Positions 1-9,720 are shown, counted from the first letter of the stretch. The stretch: DNA of 64,000 bases from an uncultured Clostridia bacterium (GCA_934247225.1 CAKQJE010000007.1:33016-97015); one strand, 5' to 3'. Made by a program: numbers and translations. Notes: generated from the sequence alone by a model not told the origin.

Positions 1-561
1 AAAGTCATTCACCCGGGTATCGGCGAGGATCCCGTGAGAGTAAAAATAAATTACAGACCGGCGATGGAAAAAGCTTTTGCCGATCTTAAAGAAAAGAGCG
101 CGGACGGATTGTACTTTATCTGCGGCGCGGGCAAGAGTTTTTCGGACGACAGGCGAATCGTCACCTATCTCGACCTGATGAAAGAAAACGGCTTCGACAA
201 CGCGAAAAATACGATAATATGGGGCGATTATCCCAAGGTTTCGGCAATGGACGCAGGTTATATCGCAGGCGCGGAACTGATAGAGAAAAAGGGTAAGATC
301 GGCGGACTGTTCTGCATGAACGACATGATGGCGCTCGGCGCGATAAAAGCGTTGAGAGACCGGGGCGTTAAGGCGGGCAGAGACGTTAAAATCATAGGAT
401 TCGACAATATTATGCTCGGGCAGTATTCCGTTCCCGCGCTTTCCACGGTCGACTCGCATATCGATCTCGAAGCCAGGCGTTACGTGAATTATATCCTCGG
501 CGAACCCGTCGACGAAAACGAAATCGAATCGGTATACGTAAAAAGATCGAGTTCGCGTTGA
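1..561 (+). CDS. LacI-family transcriptional regulator, C-terminal part
   Basis: This is the ligand-sensing (periplasmic-binding-protein-like) half of a LacI/GalR-type repressor. The reading frame is open from the first base, so the N-terminal helix-turn-helix lies outside the window; a GTG at 34 is inside the frame and is not a credible start. Family hallmarks are the GLFCMNDMMALGAIKAL segment (consensus FxxNDxxAxGxxxAL), the VKIIGFDNI strand and the closing LSTVDSH turn. The protein should bind a sugar in the cytoplasm and release DNA. It lies directly upstream of a sugar ABC importer and two glycosidase-like lipoproteins, so it probably controls them (inference). The C-terminus is short and ends in a Ser/Arg tail. 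Confidence 0.85.
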   Translation, partial: KVIHPGIGEDPVRVKINYRPAMEKAFADLKEKSADGLYFICGAGKSFSDDRRIVTYLDLMKENGFDNAKNTIIWGDYPKVSAMDAGYIAGAELIEKKGKIGGLFCMNDMMALGAIKALRDRGVKAGRDVKIIGFDNIMLGQYSVPALSTVDSHIDLEARRYVNYILGEPVDENEIESVYVKRSSSR

Positions 562-694
562 GCCGGCGAAGGGGTTTAGTCGTCATCGAAGACGAAAACG
601 CTTAAAATAAGCGAAAATGCAGGATATATCCCCTCCCGACAAAGAAAATAAAACGGCGTAAAATCGGCGTGAAGCCGTCTAAAACATAAAAACG

Positions 695-732
695 AAAGGA
701 CGCGTCCTTTCTGTTTGTTTCACAAACAGAAA
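695..732 (+). promoter_or_regulatory. Two overlapping palindromes upstream of importer operon
   Basis: A perfect 16-bp palindrome (AAAGGACG/CGTCCTTT, 695-710) overlaps by three bases a perfect 11-bp hairpin (TTTCTGTTTGT, loop TTC, ACAAACAGAAA, 708-732). The pair ends 17 bases before the start codon of the fused permease. It could be an operator, an RNA leader structure or a repeat; a pair with the same architecture occurs at 21590-21630. There is no T-run, so a terminator is unlikely. Confidence 0.6.
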
Positions 733-749
733 TCCGCTTAACAGGGAAA

Positions 750-2786
750 ATGAAGAGCGAAAACAAAGCGAAAAGAATTTATATCATAGGAACGGTTATC
801 GCCGCGATTCTGACGATAGCGGCTGTAATTTTCGGCGTATATTCGGGCGCGCAGGCGTCGAAAACGAGCGAACTCGGCATCGATCCCAAGGAGAACGTGA
901 CGAAGATTTATTCCGTAGGAGCCGACAAAAGGATCGCGGGTTTAAGAAACGGCGAAATTTACGCAGTGTCCGACCGCGGCGAAAAATTATGGAGCGCGGG
1001 AATCCTCGCGGAAAATCCGATTTACGACATAACCGAAAAAAACGGTATAGTTTACGCGGTTTTTCAAAACGGTAAAATTATAAGTTTCTCCGAAAACGAC
1101 GCTTTAAACAGAACCGAAAACGATGATTTTTCCGAAAAATGCAAGGTTTATGCCGCGGGCGACAATATCGACGGCAACGTAAGCAACACTTCGCTTATCG
1201 TTTCCGAGGACGGAAAAACCGTTTATCTTCGCGCGGCGTTCCGCGTGAGAGGGCAAAAGAACAGAATTTACGCGTTCGACGCGGAAAGCGGCGAAAAAAC
1301 GCTTGTCGCGCAGTCTGCGAGAAAGCTTGCGGGCAGCGCGCTCGGCGCAAACGAGCTTTTCTATTCGGACGGAAGCAAAATAATGAAATACGTCGGCGGA
1401 GAAACGACGGAAATAATCGACATAGAAGAGCAGATAACCGCAGTTTCGGCGGGCGAAGGCTTCGTCGCCGTCATAACGGACAACAATAACATAATCAAAA
1501 TAAACAAACAGGGCGGAGACAAAACGAGAACCAAACTCGGCGTTGCGCTTAACGGCAATTACGTTTTCTCGACGGGCGAAAATTTCGTCGCGAAAATAAA
1601 CAACGGCGGCGTTGCGGTCATCAATTCCGAAAGCATGAAAGTAACCCTTTCCATGAACGCCGAGGACAGCGCAAATCTCATAATGTGGTCGGAAGACGGA
1701 TTTGCTTTAAGAGACGACTCCGACGTGAACGACACCTACGTTGTAAATTACAGCGTGGCGCAGGCGAAAAGGAAAAACACGTTCTCCGCGCTTAAAATCG
1801 CGAGTATCGTAGCGGCGATCGTCGCGGGGCTTTTAACCGCCTATTTCGGGTTCGGAATAAGCCCTTTAAAGAGAGCGAAAATAAACGGTTCGTTCGTCGC
1901 TTTCTTTGCAGCCATTAACAAGCATAAGTTGGTCTATATATCGATGATCGTGCCTTTTGCGCTTCTCATCGTGTTCTATTATATCCCCATAATTCTCGGT
2001 TTCAGGCTGTCGTTTTACGACTACATACCGGGTGTTAAGGACGTGTTCGTCGGCTTTAAATATTTCAAGTCGGTTTATGCTTCGACGGAGTTCTGGAATT
2101 CCTCGCTCGTAATGCTGGTCTTTCTTGTCGCCGACCTTTTAAAAGCAATAATTCCGCCGATAATCTTCGCGGAAGCGATATGCGCCGTGAAGCACGAAAA
2201 ATTCTCGCTCGTCGTGAGAATACTTTTGTTCCTGCCGGGCGTTTTACCGGGCGTCGCGACGACGCTCGTATGGAGCCAGGGCGTGTTCGGGGCGACGAGC
2301 AACGGTCTTATAAACTCGATCGCGGGCATATTCGTTCCGGGGTTTGCGAAAAATTGGATAAACAGCTCGTCCACGGCGACTTCGATCGGTTCGCTCATCG
2401 CGTTCGGATTTCCGTGGATAGGTTCGTATCTTATATTTTACGGCGCGATTTCGGGTATCAATTCTTCCTATTTCGAAGCCGCGAAACTCGACGGCTGTTC
2501 ATGGCTGAAACGAATAATAAAAATCGATTTGCCGCTTATTATGCCGCAGATCAAATATATTTTCGTAACGTCGTTTATAGCGTCGGTGCAGAATTACACG
2601 AGCATATTCGTCATTTACGGCACGACGGGCGGAAACAAGGGCGAGATAAAGACCCCCGCGCTGCTTATGTACCGCGAGATAATAAACGCGAACTACGGCG
2701 TTGCGAGCGTAATGGGCGTGACGGTATTCCTGTTTTTAAGCGTCGCGACGTTCCTGAATTTCAGAATGCAATCGGATAATTCGTAA
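750..2786 (+). CDS. Sugar ABC transporter permease (MalF-type) fused to beta-propeller
   Basis: 678 residues, against about 290-310 for a typical MalF-like permease. Residues about 9-31 form a first membrane helix. Residues about 45-335 look like an extracytoplasmic beta-propeller of repeated short strands (for example YSVGADKRIAGLRNGEIYAV and LWSAGILAENPIYDITEKNG), PQQ/YVTN-like. A second helix lies near 345-367, and a binding-protein-dependent permease domain occupies about 395-678. The EAA loop that docks the ATPase is at about 576-594 (EAAKLDGCSWLKRIIKIDLP). The next gene encodes the partner permease and the third the binding lipoprotein; no ATPase is encoded, so a shared MsmX-type ATPase is likely. 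The fused propeller might sense or hold substrate at the entry (inference). The ATG has only a weak ribosome binding site. Confidence 0.85.
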   Translation: MKSENKAKRIYIIGTVIAAILTIAAVIFGVYSGAQASKTSELGIDPKENVTKIYSVGADKRIAGLRNGEIYAVSDRGEKLWSAGILAENPIYDITEKNGIVYAVFQNGKIISFSENDALNRTENDDFSEKCKVYAAGDNIDGNVSNTSLIVSEDGKTVYLRAAFRVRGQKNRIYAFDAESGEKTLVAQSARKLAGSALGANELFYSDGSKIMKYVGGETTEIIDIEEQITAVSAGEGFVAVITDNNNIIKINKQGGDKTRTKLGVALNGNYVFSTGENFVAKINNGGVAVINSESMKVTLSMNAEDSANLIMWSEDGFALRDDSDVNDTYVVNYSVAQAKRKNTFSALKIASIVAAIVAGLLTAYFGFGISPLKRAKINGSFVAFFAAINKHKLVYISMIVPFALLIVFYYIPIILGFRLSFYDYIPGVKDVFVGFKYFKSVYASTEFWNSSLVMLVFLVADLLKAIIPPIIFAEAICAVKHEKFSLVVRILLFLPGVLPGVATTLVWSQGVFGATSNGLINSIAGIFVPGFAKNWINSSSTATSIGSLIAFGFPWIGSYLIFYGAISGINSSYFEAAKLDGCSWLKRIIKIDLPLIMPQIKYIFVTSFIASVQNYTSIFVIYGTTGGNKGEIKTPALLMYREIINANYGVASVMGVTVFLFLSVATFLNFRMQSDNS

Positions 2787-2799
2787 AGGAGGGCGGAAA

Positions 2800-3675
2800 A
2801 TGGTCGCCGCAACTAAATTGAATGCGAAAATAAAAGTTAAAAAAACGGGCGTCGACGGAGCGGTCGCGCAGACGATACTCATAATATTTCTGCTTATAAC
2901 GCTCGTCCTTTCCCTTATGCCGATATTCATAACGATGATAATGTCGGTCAAATCCCCGCAGGATATACAAGCGTATTCCATATGGACGCTCCCTAAATCC
3001 GGGTGGTATTTCAGCAACTACGCAAGCGCGTTTTCGGTTCTTTCCGAGTCGCTTGTAAATACCGTGATAATCGACCTGATTTCGACGGTCGCGGTGCTGT
3101 TTCTGAGCTGTTATATAGCGTTTTTGTTCGAAAGAAAGAATTTCGGCGGCAAAAGGGTTTTGTTTTACCTTTTCATCGCGCCGATGCTCGTTCCGGGCGT
3201 AGTTCTTCTTTCGCCGACGTATATAGTCGTAGCGAATTGGCTCAACCTTAACGAAAGCTGGTTCGGGCTTATCATTCCGTATATAGCGGGCAACCAGATA
3301 GCCTCGGTTTTCCTTATGAGAACGTTCATGGGGCAACAGCCGCAATCGCTTTACGAAGCGGGGCAGCTCGACGGAGCCAACACATTCGACTCTTTCGTTT
3401 ATATCTGTCTTCCGCTTACTTTTCCGATAATGATGATACAGGGTATCGCCATTTTCGCCGCTATGTATAACGACTATATGTGGCCGAACCTCCTGTTCAT
3501 AAACAACCTTAAAAAAGGCGTGCTTATGCCGTATCTTCGTTCGGTCGTCGCGAATTCCACGCAGGGCGTGCAGTACGCAATGTATCTCGTCGCGGGCATA
3601 CCTCTTATAATTTCCACGGCGATAAGCGTCAAATTCTTCATCGGAGGAGATTTCGCGAGCGGAATGAAACTCTGA
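2800..3675 (+). CDS. Sugar ABC transporter permease (MalG-type)
   Basis: Second membrane subunit of the importer. 291 residues with about six membrane helices, a typical length for carbohydrate uptake (CUT1) permeases. The EAA loop is visible as LYEAGQLDGANTFDSFVYICLPLTFP. The N-terminal helix, the PKSGWYFSNYASAF segment after it and the FFIGGDFASGMKL ending fit MalG homologues. The gene starts 13 bases after the upstream permease stop, with a strong AGGAGGG ribosome binding site. It should pair with the propeller-fused permease and receive sugar from the lipoprotein encoded next. Confidence 0.93.
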   Translation: MVAATKLNAKIKVKKTGVDGAVAQTILIIFLLITLVLSLMPIFITMIMSVKSPQDIQAYSIWTLPKSGWYFSNYASAFSVLSESLVNTVIIDLISTVAVLFLSCYIAFLFERKNFGGKRVLFYLFIAPMLVPGVVLLSPTYIVVANWLNLNESWFGLIIPYIAGNQIASVFLMRTFMGQQPQSLYEAGQLDGANTFDSFVYICLPLTFPIMMIQGIAIFAAMYNDYMWPNLLFINNLKKGVLMPYLRSVVANSTQGVQYAMYLVAGIPLIISTAISVKFFIGGDFASGMKL

Positions 3676-3802
3676 TTTCGTAAGCCCGCAGGCGGAGCTT
3701 GACGGAAGGAATTTATAAACGAAAAAACAAAACAGGCAAAATCCGAAAACTTGAAAAAGCTTCGGAAAAAATAAAAAACGTTTCTTCAAAGGAGGAAAAG
3801 AA

Positions 3803-5605
3803 ATGAAGAAATTATTAAAATCATTACTCGCAGTGAGTCTCTGCTTCGTTATGATGCTCGGCATCATCGCGTGCGGCAATAAGACAAGCGGTTCGGACGG
3901 CGGTTCGGCGGACAGCACGCCGACCTCGACAAGCGAAAAGACAAGCGACTCGAAAAAGCCGGGCGACGGCATAACGATCAATGTGTACACGGCAGTAAAC
4001 ATAATCGAGCAGAACGCGCTTCAAGCGGTCGCGGACGCTTATATGGATTATCAGGACTCTTTGGGTAAAAACATAGAGGTTTTCATCAACAACAGAACCG
4101 ATCCCGAAGCGTATATGCAGTCCGTAAGAACCATGGCGAGCAATGGCGTGAAAGAACCTACGATCGTTCAGACTTCGATTATTCCCGAATATTACGGAAC
4201 GAATAAAATCGTCGATCTTACTCCTTACATGGAAGAAGCAAACCCCTATATCAAGGATAACAGGGCGTGGAAAGACGGTCTCGAAACGGACGCTTACAGA
4301 ACCAAAGTTTCGGGTTCGAGCGAGACAATCCCCGGATTGAGCTATTCTTCCAACTACCTTACCGTTTTCTATAACAAGAAAGCCGTTTTGGACGTTCTTG
4401 GGGAAAGCGAAGTCGTAGGAAAGGACGGAACCATCGATAATTCCAAGATTACCTGGACGTGGCTTATCGAGTCTTTGAAAAAAGCGAAAGCTGCTGAGGG
4501 CAAGAACTTCAAAAATCCTCTCGGACTTTCCAGAAGCGAACAGTCCTGCGGGGAAGGCTCGTTCAATATGCTTTCTCACCTCGTAAATATGTATCTCGAT
4601 CAGTACTTCCGCGATTTCATCGAAAAAGTACATTCGGCTTCCGACGATTACAGCTATGTTTCCGTCGACGAAAATTGGACTTATAACGCCGATGATCCGA
4701 ATGTCGACGCGGTAGACAAATATTCTTTTAACCTTAACAAAGTCGTAGATTATTATTTCAACCAAGAGGGTTATAATCCCAACTCCGCGCGTTACGCCGA
4801 AGTTATGGAAAACCTTTACGAACTTATGAGCTATTCCGACGTGAACGCTTCCTATCTCGATACGTTCCAGCGTTTTAACGAAACCACTTTGAACTATGAA
4901 CGTAACGGAGCATATCAGGATATGAAACTCTTCTACGTCGAAGCTCTCGACTATGTAAGAACTTACAGAGACGCGTTCAAGACCGAAGTTTCCGGTCAAC
5001 CCACCAAGTATCCCGACGCGGCAACCATTTCGAGTCAGCTCGGCTGGTTCCTTATGCCCGCTATGGAATCCAAGCTCGAAGGCGTTGCGGACAACGTAAG
5101 ATCTTTCGGCGGCCCGCAGGAAAACTTCGGCGTTTTAAACACCGGAAACACCACTGCCAACGAATATGCGATAGACTTCCTTAAATACCTTCTTTCCCCG
5201 CAGGGACAGCTCGGTATATACGCTATTTATCAGAGAGAAAAAGCTCCTATCGCCCTTGTTCAGCTCGTAAAGAACATATCTATTCCCGAGGAAATAAATT
5301 ACGCTTACGTTAAGGCGGCGGGCGATTGCTCGACTTCTCCTTACCTTATTTTCGGTAAATGTTCGGGAATGACCGACGCGAAAGTCGGCTCTTCGAGCGA
5401 ATACGTTTACAACAGCGTAGCGAAGATTCTTTCCGGGTATTTCAGCTCCGACAGTAAAAAATGGAACGGCGCGCAGCTTTTCGCGACGATAAAGTCCGGC
5501 TTTGAAAGCTACGCGACAAAGAACGGACTTATCTACACCGATCCCGCTCAGGTTTCGGAAAAGACGAACGGACTCAAAAACTCTCCGTACAATACGGCTG
5601 CTTAA
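3803..5605 (+). CDS. Extracellular sugar-binding lipoprotein (SBP family 1)
   Basis: 600 residues. It has a lipoprotein signal with lipobox IIAC (Cys near residue 24), followed by a Ser/Thr/Asp-rich linker and a solute-binding fold. Features of family 1 binding proteins include the early TINVYTAVNIIEQNALQAVADAYM strand-helix, a central LSYSSNYLTVFYNKKAV segment and the late ANEYAIDFLKYLLSPQGQLGIY helix. It is longer than MalE (about 400), which suggests an oligosaccharide ligand (inference). It follows the two permeases after 127 bases and has a strong AAAGGAGG ribosome binding site. It would be anchored to the outer face of the membrane and feed the permease pair. Confidence 0.92.
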   Translation: MKKLLKSLLAVSLCFVMMLGIIACGNKTSGSDGGSADSTPTSTSEKTSDSKKPGDGITINVYTAVNIIEQNALQAVADAYMDYQDSLGKNIEVFINNRTDPEAYMQSVRTMASNGVKEPTIVQTSIIPEYYGTNKIVDLTPYMEEANPYIKDNRAWKDGLETDAYRTKVSGSSETIPGLSYSSNYLTVFYNKKAVLDVLGESEVVGKDGTIDNSKITWTWLIESLKKAKAAEGKNFKNPLGLSRSEQSCGEGSFNMLSHLVNMYLDQYFRDFIEKVHSASDDYSYVSVDENWTYNADDPNVDAVDKYSFNLNKVVDYYFNQEGYNPNSARYAEVMENLYELMSYSDVNASYLDTFQRFNETTLNYERNGAYQDMKLFYVEALDYVRTYRDAFKTEVSGQPTKYPDAATISSQLGWFLMPAMESKLEGVADNVRSFGGPQENFGVLNTGNTTANEYAIDFLKYLLSPQGQLGIYAIYQREKAPIALVQLVKNISIPEEINYAYVKAAGDCSTSPYLIFGKCSGMTDAKVGSSSEYVYNSVAKILSGYFSSDSKKWNGAQLFATIKSGFESYATKNGLIYTDPAQVSEKTNGLKNSPYNTAA

Positions 5606-5624
5606 ACGGTAAGGGGTTGATGCG

Positions 5625-7535
5625 ATGAAAAAAAGAATTCCCGCTCTCGCGCTCGGATTGTCTCTTATGTTCGCCGCCGCGGCGTGCGACGCGACCCCTT
5701 CGGGCGATGAAAGCAAGAATAATAACGTCGGGAAGAAGATCACGGGAACGTACGAAGCTTCTTCCGACCTTAAAAGCGGATTTTTAAGAACTGCGGGAAC
5801 GGACGATTTCGATCGTTCGTTCGAGCAGGTCAAAGACTATAACGACAACGTCGTAGGCGTGTTTTACTTCCTTTGGGCAAGTCAGGCGGGTTCGGCGGTG
5901 AACGTTGAGTCTTACGAACAAAACGGCGAAGTCGAAAAGACTCTGACGGGCGAAGAAGTAAAATACGGACCGAATTTCACGTTCTGGGGCGAACCTATGT
6001 ACGGCTACTATCAGATCGAGGACGAATGGGTAGTCCGTAAACACGTCGAGTTGTTTATAAACGCGGGGCTTGATTTTATCTGCTTCGACACGACGAACAA
6101 CGACTATTACGGCCCCGCCGCGAGAACGGTTTTAAAAGTGCTTATGGAGTATCACGAACTCGGATATAACGTGCCGAAGGCAATGTTTATGACGAATTCC
6201 GATTCCACGGGCAGAACGACGGAAATTTACAACGCGTTTTACGCGAGAGGTAAATACGATCCCGTATGGTTTACGGGCAACGGCGACAAACCCTGGATAA
6301 TTTCTTCCTACGCGGGCAGCGACGAAGCAATCCTTAACAAGTTTTACTTCAAAGCCGCGCAGTGGCCCACAGACACGCAGAATACCGATAAATTCCCGTG
6401 GATTTCGTGGAAATATCCGCAGGAAACGTTCATAGACAACGCCAACGATTACACGATAATGAGCGTTTCCGCGTCTCAGCATACGGGTATCGGCGGCGGA
6501 CTTTCGGACGCCAAGGTAAGCGGAGTAAACTTCTCTTTATCGGGACTTTTCGCTCCGCATAACTACGAGTCGCTTTCCGATGCTTTGAAAAGCAGAGTAT
6601 CGAAAGAACAGGCGACGAAATATTATAACGCCAACCGCGGAAGAGGCTGGTCCAACAAAACGGGTACCAACACTTACGAAAACGCGGTTAAAAACACGAA
6701 TTTCGAAGAGCAGTGGGAGTCCGTATGGAAGAACAGAGACGTAAATCTCGTGTTTATAACGGGCTGGAACGAATGGATGGCGCAAAAACAGAGTAAAGAT
6801 CCCCTTCTCGGCGACTCTTACGGGTATTTCGTAGACACGTTCGATATGGAATTTTCCAGAGACGTGGAAATGATGAACGGCGGTTATCTCGACAACTGTT
6901 TCATGCAGATGGTCAAAAACATAAGAAAGTTCAAAGGCTCGGGAAACACGGACATAACTTACGAAAATTACGTCGATAAGAATATGCTCGATCTCGGAAA
7001 TTGGCGGGGCGTAACGTCCTATGCCGACCTTACGGGCGACACGAAACCCAGAGATCATCAGGGCGCGGGTAACGCTTATTACAAAAACGAAACGGGCAGA
7101 AACGATATCAGAGAACTCAGAATAGCCGCAGATAAAGACAACGTGTGGTTTATGATCGCAACCGAGGAAGATATCACCGAAAAAGCCGAAAACGACGCGC
7201 GTTGGATGAACCTGTGGATAGGCCTAAGCGGCGCGGAAGGCGGTTGGAACAATCTTCAATACGTTATAAACCGCAAGGTAGAAGGAACGAAGTCGAGCAT
7301 AGACAGAATTTCGGATAAGTCCTTTGAAAAAGCGGGCGACGCGGAAACCTATGTTTCGGGCAACGTTATGATCGTTAAAGTGAGTAAGTCCGCGCTCGGC
7401 ATAACCGAAGATTCGTTCGGACTCCAAGTTAAAGTAACCGATAATCTTCAAAAGGATTTCGACGTGACCGACCTCTACACGAACGGCGATTGCGCGCCTT
7501 TGGGACGTATCAATTACAGTTGGTACGTCGAATAA
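5625..7535 (+). CDS. GH71/GH99-like glycosidase lipoprotein A
   Basis: 636 residues with lipobox AAAC (Cys near residue 21). After a Ser/Asn linker, residues about 70-430 look like a TIM barrel of the GH71/GH99/WbsX-like superfamily: GVFYFLW strand, WGEPMYGYY, EWVVRKHVELFINAGLDFICFDTTN and the late ITGWNEWMAQK motif, where Glu or Asn-Glu could be catalytic. The last 180 residues (NDIRELRIAADKDNVWFMIA onward) resemble a CBM9/DOMON-like beta-sandwich for carbohydrate binding. The next gene is a paralogue with the same layout. Its position after an importer suggests that it cleaves or holds the glycan being imported. Specificity cannot be read; related families include endo-alpha-mannosidases and alpha-1,3-glucanases. 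Confidence 0.75.
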   Translation: MKKRIPALALGLSLMFAAAACDATPSGDESKNNNVGKKITGTYEASSDLKSGFLRTAGTDDFDRSFEQVKDYNDNVVGVFYFLWASQAGSAVNVESYEQNGEVEKTLTGEEVKYGPNFTFWGEPMYGYYQIEDEWVVRKHVELFINAGLDFICFDTTNNDYYGPAARTVLKVLMEYHELGYNVPKAMFMTNSDSTGRTTEIYNAFYARGKYDPVWFTGNGDKPWIISSYAGSDEAILNKFYFKAAQWPTDTQNTDKFPWISWKYPQETFIDNANDYTIMSVSASQHTGIGGGLSDAKVSGVNFSLSGLFAPHNYESLSDALKSRVSKEQATKYYNANRGRGWSNKTGTNTYENAVKNTNFEEQWESVWKNRDVNLVFITGWNEWMAQKQSKDPLLGDSYGYFVDTFDMEFSRDVEMMNGGYLDNCFMQMVKNIRKFKGSGNTDITYENYVDKNMLDLGNWRGVTSYADLTGDTKPRDHQGAGNAYYKNETGRNDIRELRIAADKDNVWFMIATEEDITEKAENDARWMNLWIGLSGAEGGWNNLQYVINRKVEGTKSSIDRISDKSFEKAGDAETYVSGNVMIVKVSKSALGITEDSFGLQVKVTDNLQKDFDVTDLYTNGDCAPLGRINYSWYVE

Positions 7536-7551
7536 AATCGGAGAAAAATAT

Positions 7552-9720
7552 ATGACGAACGCCAAAAAGAGTTTAATTTATAAAATAATATCCGTTTTAA
7601 TGGTTATAGCTATGTTTATTACTACGGGATGTTGGTCGGACGGCGGAACGTCGGATTCGACGGGTAATTCCGAAGACTCTCGGACGAGTTCGGACGGAAA
7701 TTCCGCAAGCACTTCTCAATCGGAAAGCGGAAGTCAATCGTCTTCCGGGCAGCAGGGATATACCTACGGCGAAGATTGGCTCGACGTTTACGACGCGGAA
7801 TACACTCAGAAGCTCCTCGATATGGGCGAGCAGTACTTCACCGCTTCGCAGCTTTCCTCCGTTTTCGACGGCGGAATGGTCAAGGCGAAAGGCGTTAAAA
7901 AGAAGAGTAAATACGTCGGTATTTTCTACTTTTTATGGCTCGGCGACGATATAGGCGGAATCTACGATATTTCGAAGCTTTTGGAGCAGTATGATCCTTA
8001 CGATCTGAATAACCCCCTATGGGCGCTCGAAAATGCTGCGAATTACAACAAAAAGATTTCCCCGAGGAACGGCTTCCATTATTTCGAAGAACCGCTTTAC
8101 GGTTATTATCGCTCCACGGATAAATGGGTTATAAGAAGACATCTCGAACTTTTAACCTTAGCGGGAATAGACTTTTTGTACCTCGATTTCACCAACGCCA
8201 ATATCAACGAAAACAACAAAGTAATCAATATTTATAAAGACGCGACTATCGCTTTAATGGATACGATCCTCGAAATGCAAGCCGAAGGCTTCGAAGTTCC
8301 GAGAATAGTTCCTATCTGTTGTAACCCCTATACCTCTTCGGACGAAACCGACAGAACGCAAAGGACGACGAAAGTTATCGAGTGGGTTTACGACAACTAT
8401 TACGCGGCAGATAACTTCAAGTATCAATCATGCTGGTTCACGGCGGATAAAACGAGAAATCCATCGGGCAAACCCCTTCTTGTGACTTACAGCTTCGATA
8501 AGAAGTATCTTACAAATCAGGCTGTTGCGGACGCTTTCCGGATAAGAAACGTCGTCTGGCCGACTGCCGTCACGGCGGGTTCGTACGAAAACGGCTTCCC
8601 GTGGATGGATTACTCCTTCCCGCAGAAGAACTACAACGGAATAATGAACGTTTCGGTTGCTCAGCATATCGACGGAAATTGGTCGTCGGAAGCATTCCTT
8701 GCGAGAAACAGAAAGAATGCGGAGTACAAATATCGCGGCAGAGGGGCAATGCCCAATCAGACTTACGCTTATCAGACGGACTCCGTCGAAGGCGCGCTTG
8801 CGGCTACGAATTTCCTCAGCGAATGGGATAACGTCCATAATTACGGCGGAAGCGACGAAGTGTGGATGGTAACCGTAACGGGCTGGAACGAATGGGTCGC
8901 TCAGAAGCTCGATCTGAACGAAGTATACGCGACTTTCGTGGATACTTTCAACATCGCGTTTTCGAGAGATATCGAAATGATGAGAGACGCGGGCGGTTAC
9001 GGAGACACTTATTTCCTTAACCTTGTCGAGAACGTCAGAAAATTCAAGTATGAAGACGGCGGAAAAGCTTCGTCCGCGGCAATGTGGATGAGACAGACCG
9101 TCGATTACAAGAATATTTCCGCGTGGGATAACGTGAAAGCAAAATATATCGATTTCACGGGCGACGCGGTAAACAGAAACGCGAAGAGTATTGCCAATAA
9201 GTACACTTACACCGACAATACCGCGAGAAACGATATAGATTATATCAAAATCGCCAACGACAGCGAATATCTTTACGTTCTCGCCGCAACAAAAGATAAC
9301 GTTACGGCATACGAGCAGGGCGACAAAGGCTGGATGAATCTTTGGATTTCCGTAGACGGGGCTGACGGTTGGAGCGGTTACGATTTCGTAATCAACCGCA
9401 CTTTGAACGGCGAGGTTACTTCTATCGAAAGACTCAAAACAAACGCGGACGGCGAAATCGTCGCCACGACGCTCGATTTCAAAGCGGATATTCACACCGA
9501 GGGCAAGTTTGTTGCCTATCGTATCCCGCTCGAAGCTTTGGGCGTTACGAGCGCGAACGAAATAGGCGTTAAAGTTTCCGACAATATCTTTGCGGGAACA
9601 AAAACCGAAACCAACGACGGAGTAGGCGTTTATTCGTTCGGCGATATATTCGCGTTTTATTGCGGAGGCGACTGCGCTCCCGCAGGCAGACTTAACTATT
9701 CTTACAGAATGGGTTATTGA
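7552..9720 (+). CDS. GH71/GH99-like glycosidase lipoprotein B (paralogue)
   Basis: 722 residues with lipobox ITTGC (Cys near residue 28) and a long Ser/Gly/Asp linker. It repeats the plan of the preceding gene: GIFYFLWLG strand, FEEPLYGYYRSTDKWVIRRHLELLTLAGIDFLYLDFTN, a histidine-containing MNVSVAQH strand, VTGWNEWVAQK and a C-terminal NDIDYIKIANDSEYLYVLAATKD beta-sandwich. The gap to the upstream stop is only 16 bases (GGAG ribosome binding site), so the two are probably co-transcribed. Tandem divergent copies suggest complementary specificities on one glycan (inference). As with copy A, function is assigned by fold and the conserved GWNEW motif, not by known substrate. Confidence 0.75.
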   Translation: MTNAKKSLIYKIISVLMVIAMFITTGCWSDGGTSDSTGNSEDSRTSSDGNSASTSQSESGSQSSSGQQGYTYGEDWLDVYDAEYTQKLLDMGEQYFTASQLSSVFDGGMVKAKGVKKKSKYVGIFYFLWLGDDIGGIYDISKLLEQYDPYDLNNPLWALENAANYNKKISPRNGFHYFEEPLYGYYRSTDKWVIRRHLELLTLAGIDFLYLDFTNANINENNKVINIYKDATIALMDTILEMQAEGFEVPRIVPICCNPYTSSDETDRTQRTTKVIEWVYDNYYAADNFKYQSCWFTADKTRNPSGKPLLVTYSFDKKYLTNQAVADAFRIRNVVWPTAVTAGSYENGFPWMDYSFPQKNYNGIMNVSVAQHIDGNWSSEAFLARNRKNAEYKYRGRGAMPNQTYAYQTDSVEGALAATNFLSEWDNVHNYGGSDEVWMVTVTGWNEWVAQKLDLNEVYATFVDTFNIAFSRDIEMMRDAGGYGDTYFLNLVENVRKFKYEDGGKASSAAMWMRQTVDYKNISAWDNVKAKYIDFTGDAVNRNAKSIANKYTYTDNTARNDIDYIKIANDSEYLYVLAATKDNVTAYEQGDKGWMNLWISVDGADGWSGYDFVINRTLNGEVTSIERLKTNADGEIVATTLDFKADIHTEGKFVAYRIPLEALGVTSANEIGVKVSDNIFAGTKTETNDGVGVYSFGDIFAFYCGGDCAPAGRLNYSYRMGY

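Noticed and set aside
2761..4002. A 413-residue open frame on the minus strand under the permease and binding-protein genes
   Set aside because: It is antisense to two well-recognised genes, lacks a ribosome binding site and reads as Arg/Tyr-rich low-complexity sequence; it is a codon-bias shadow.
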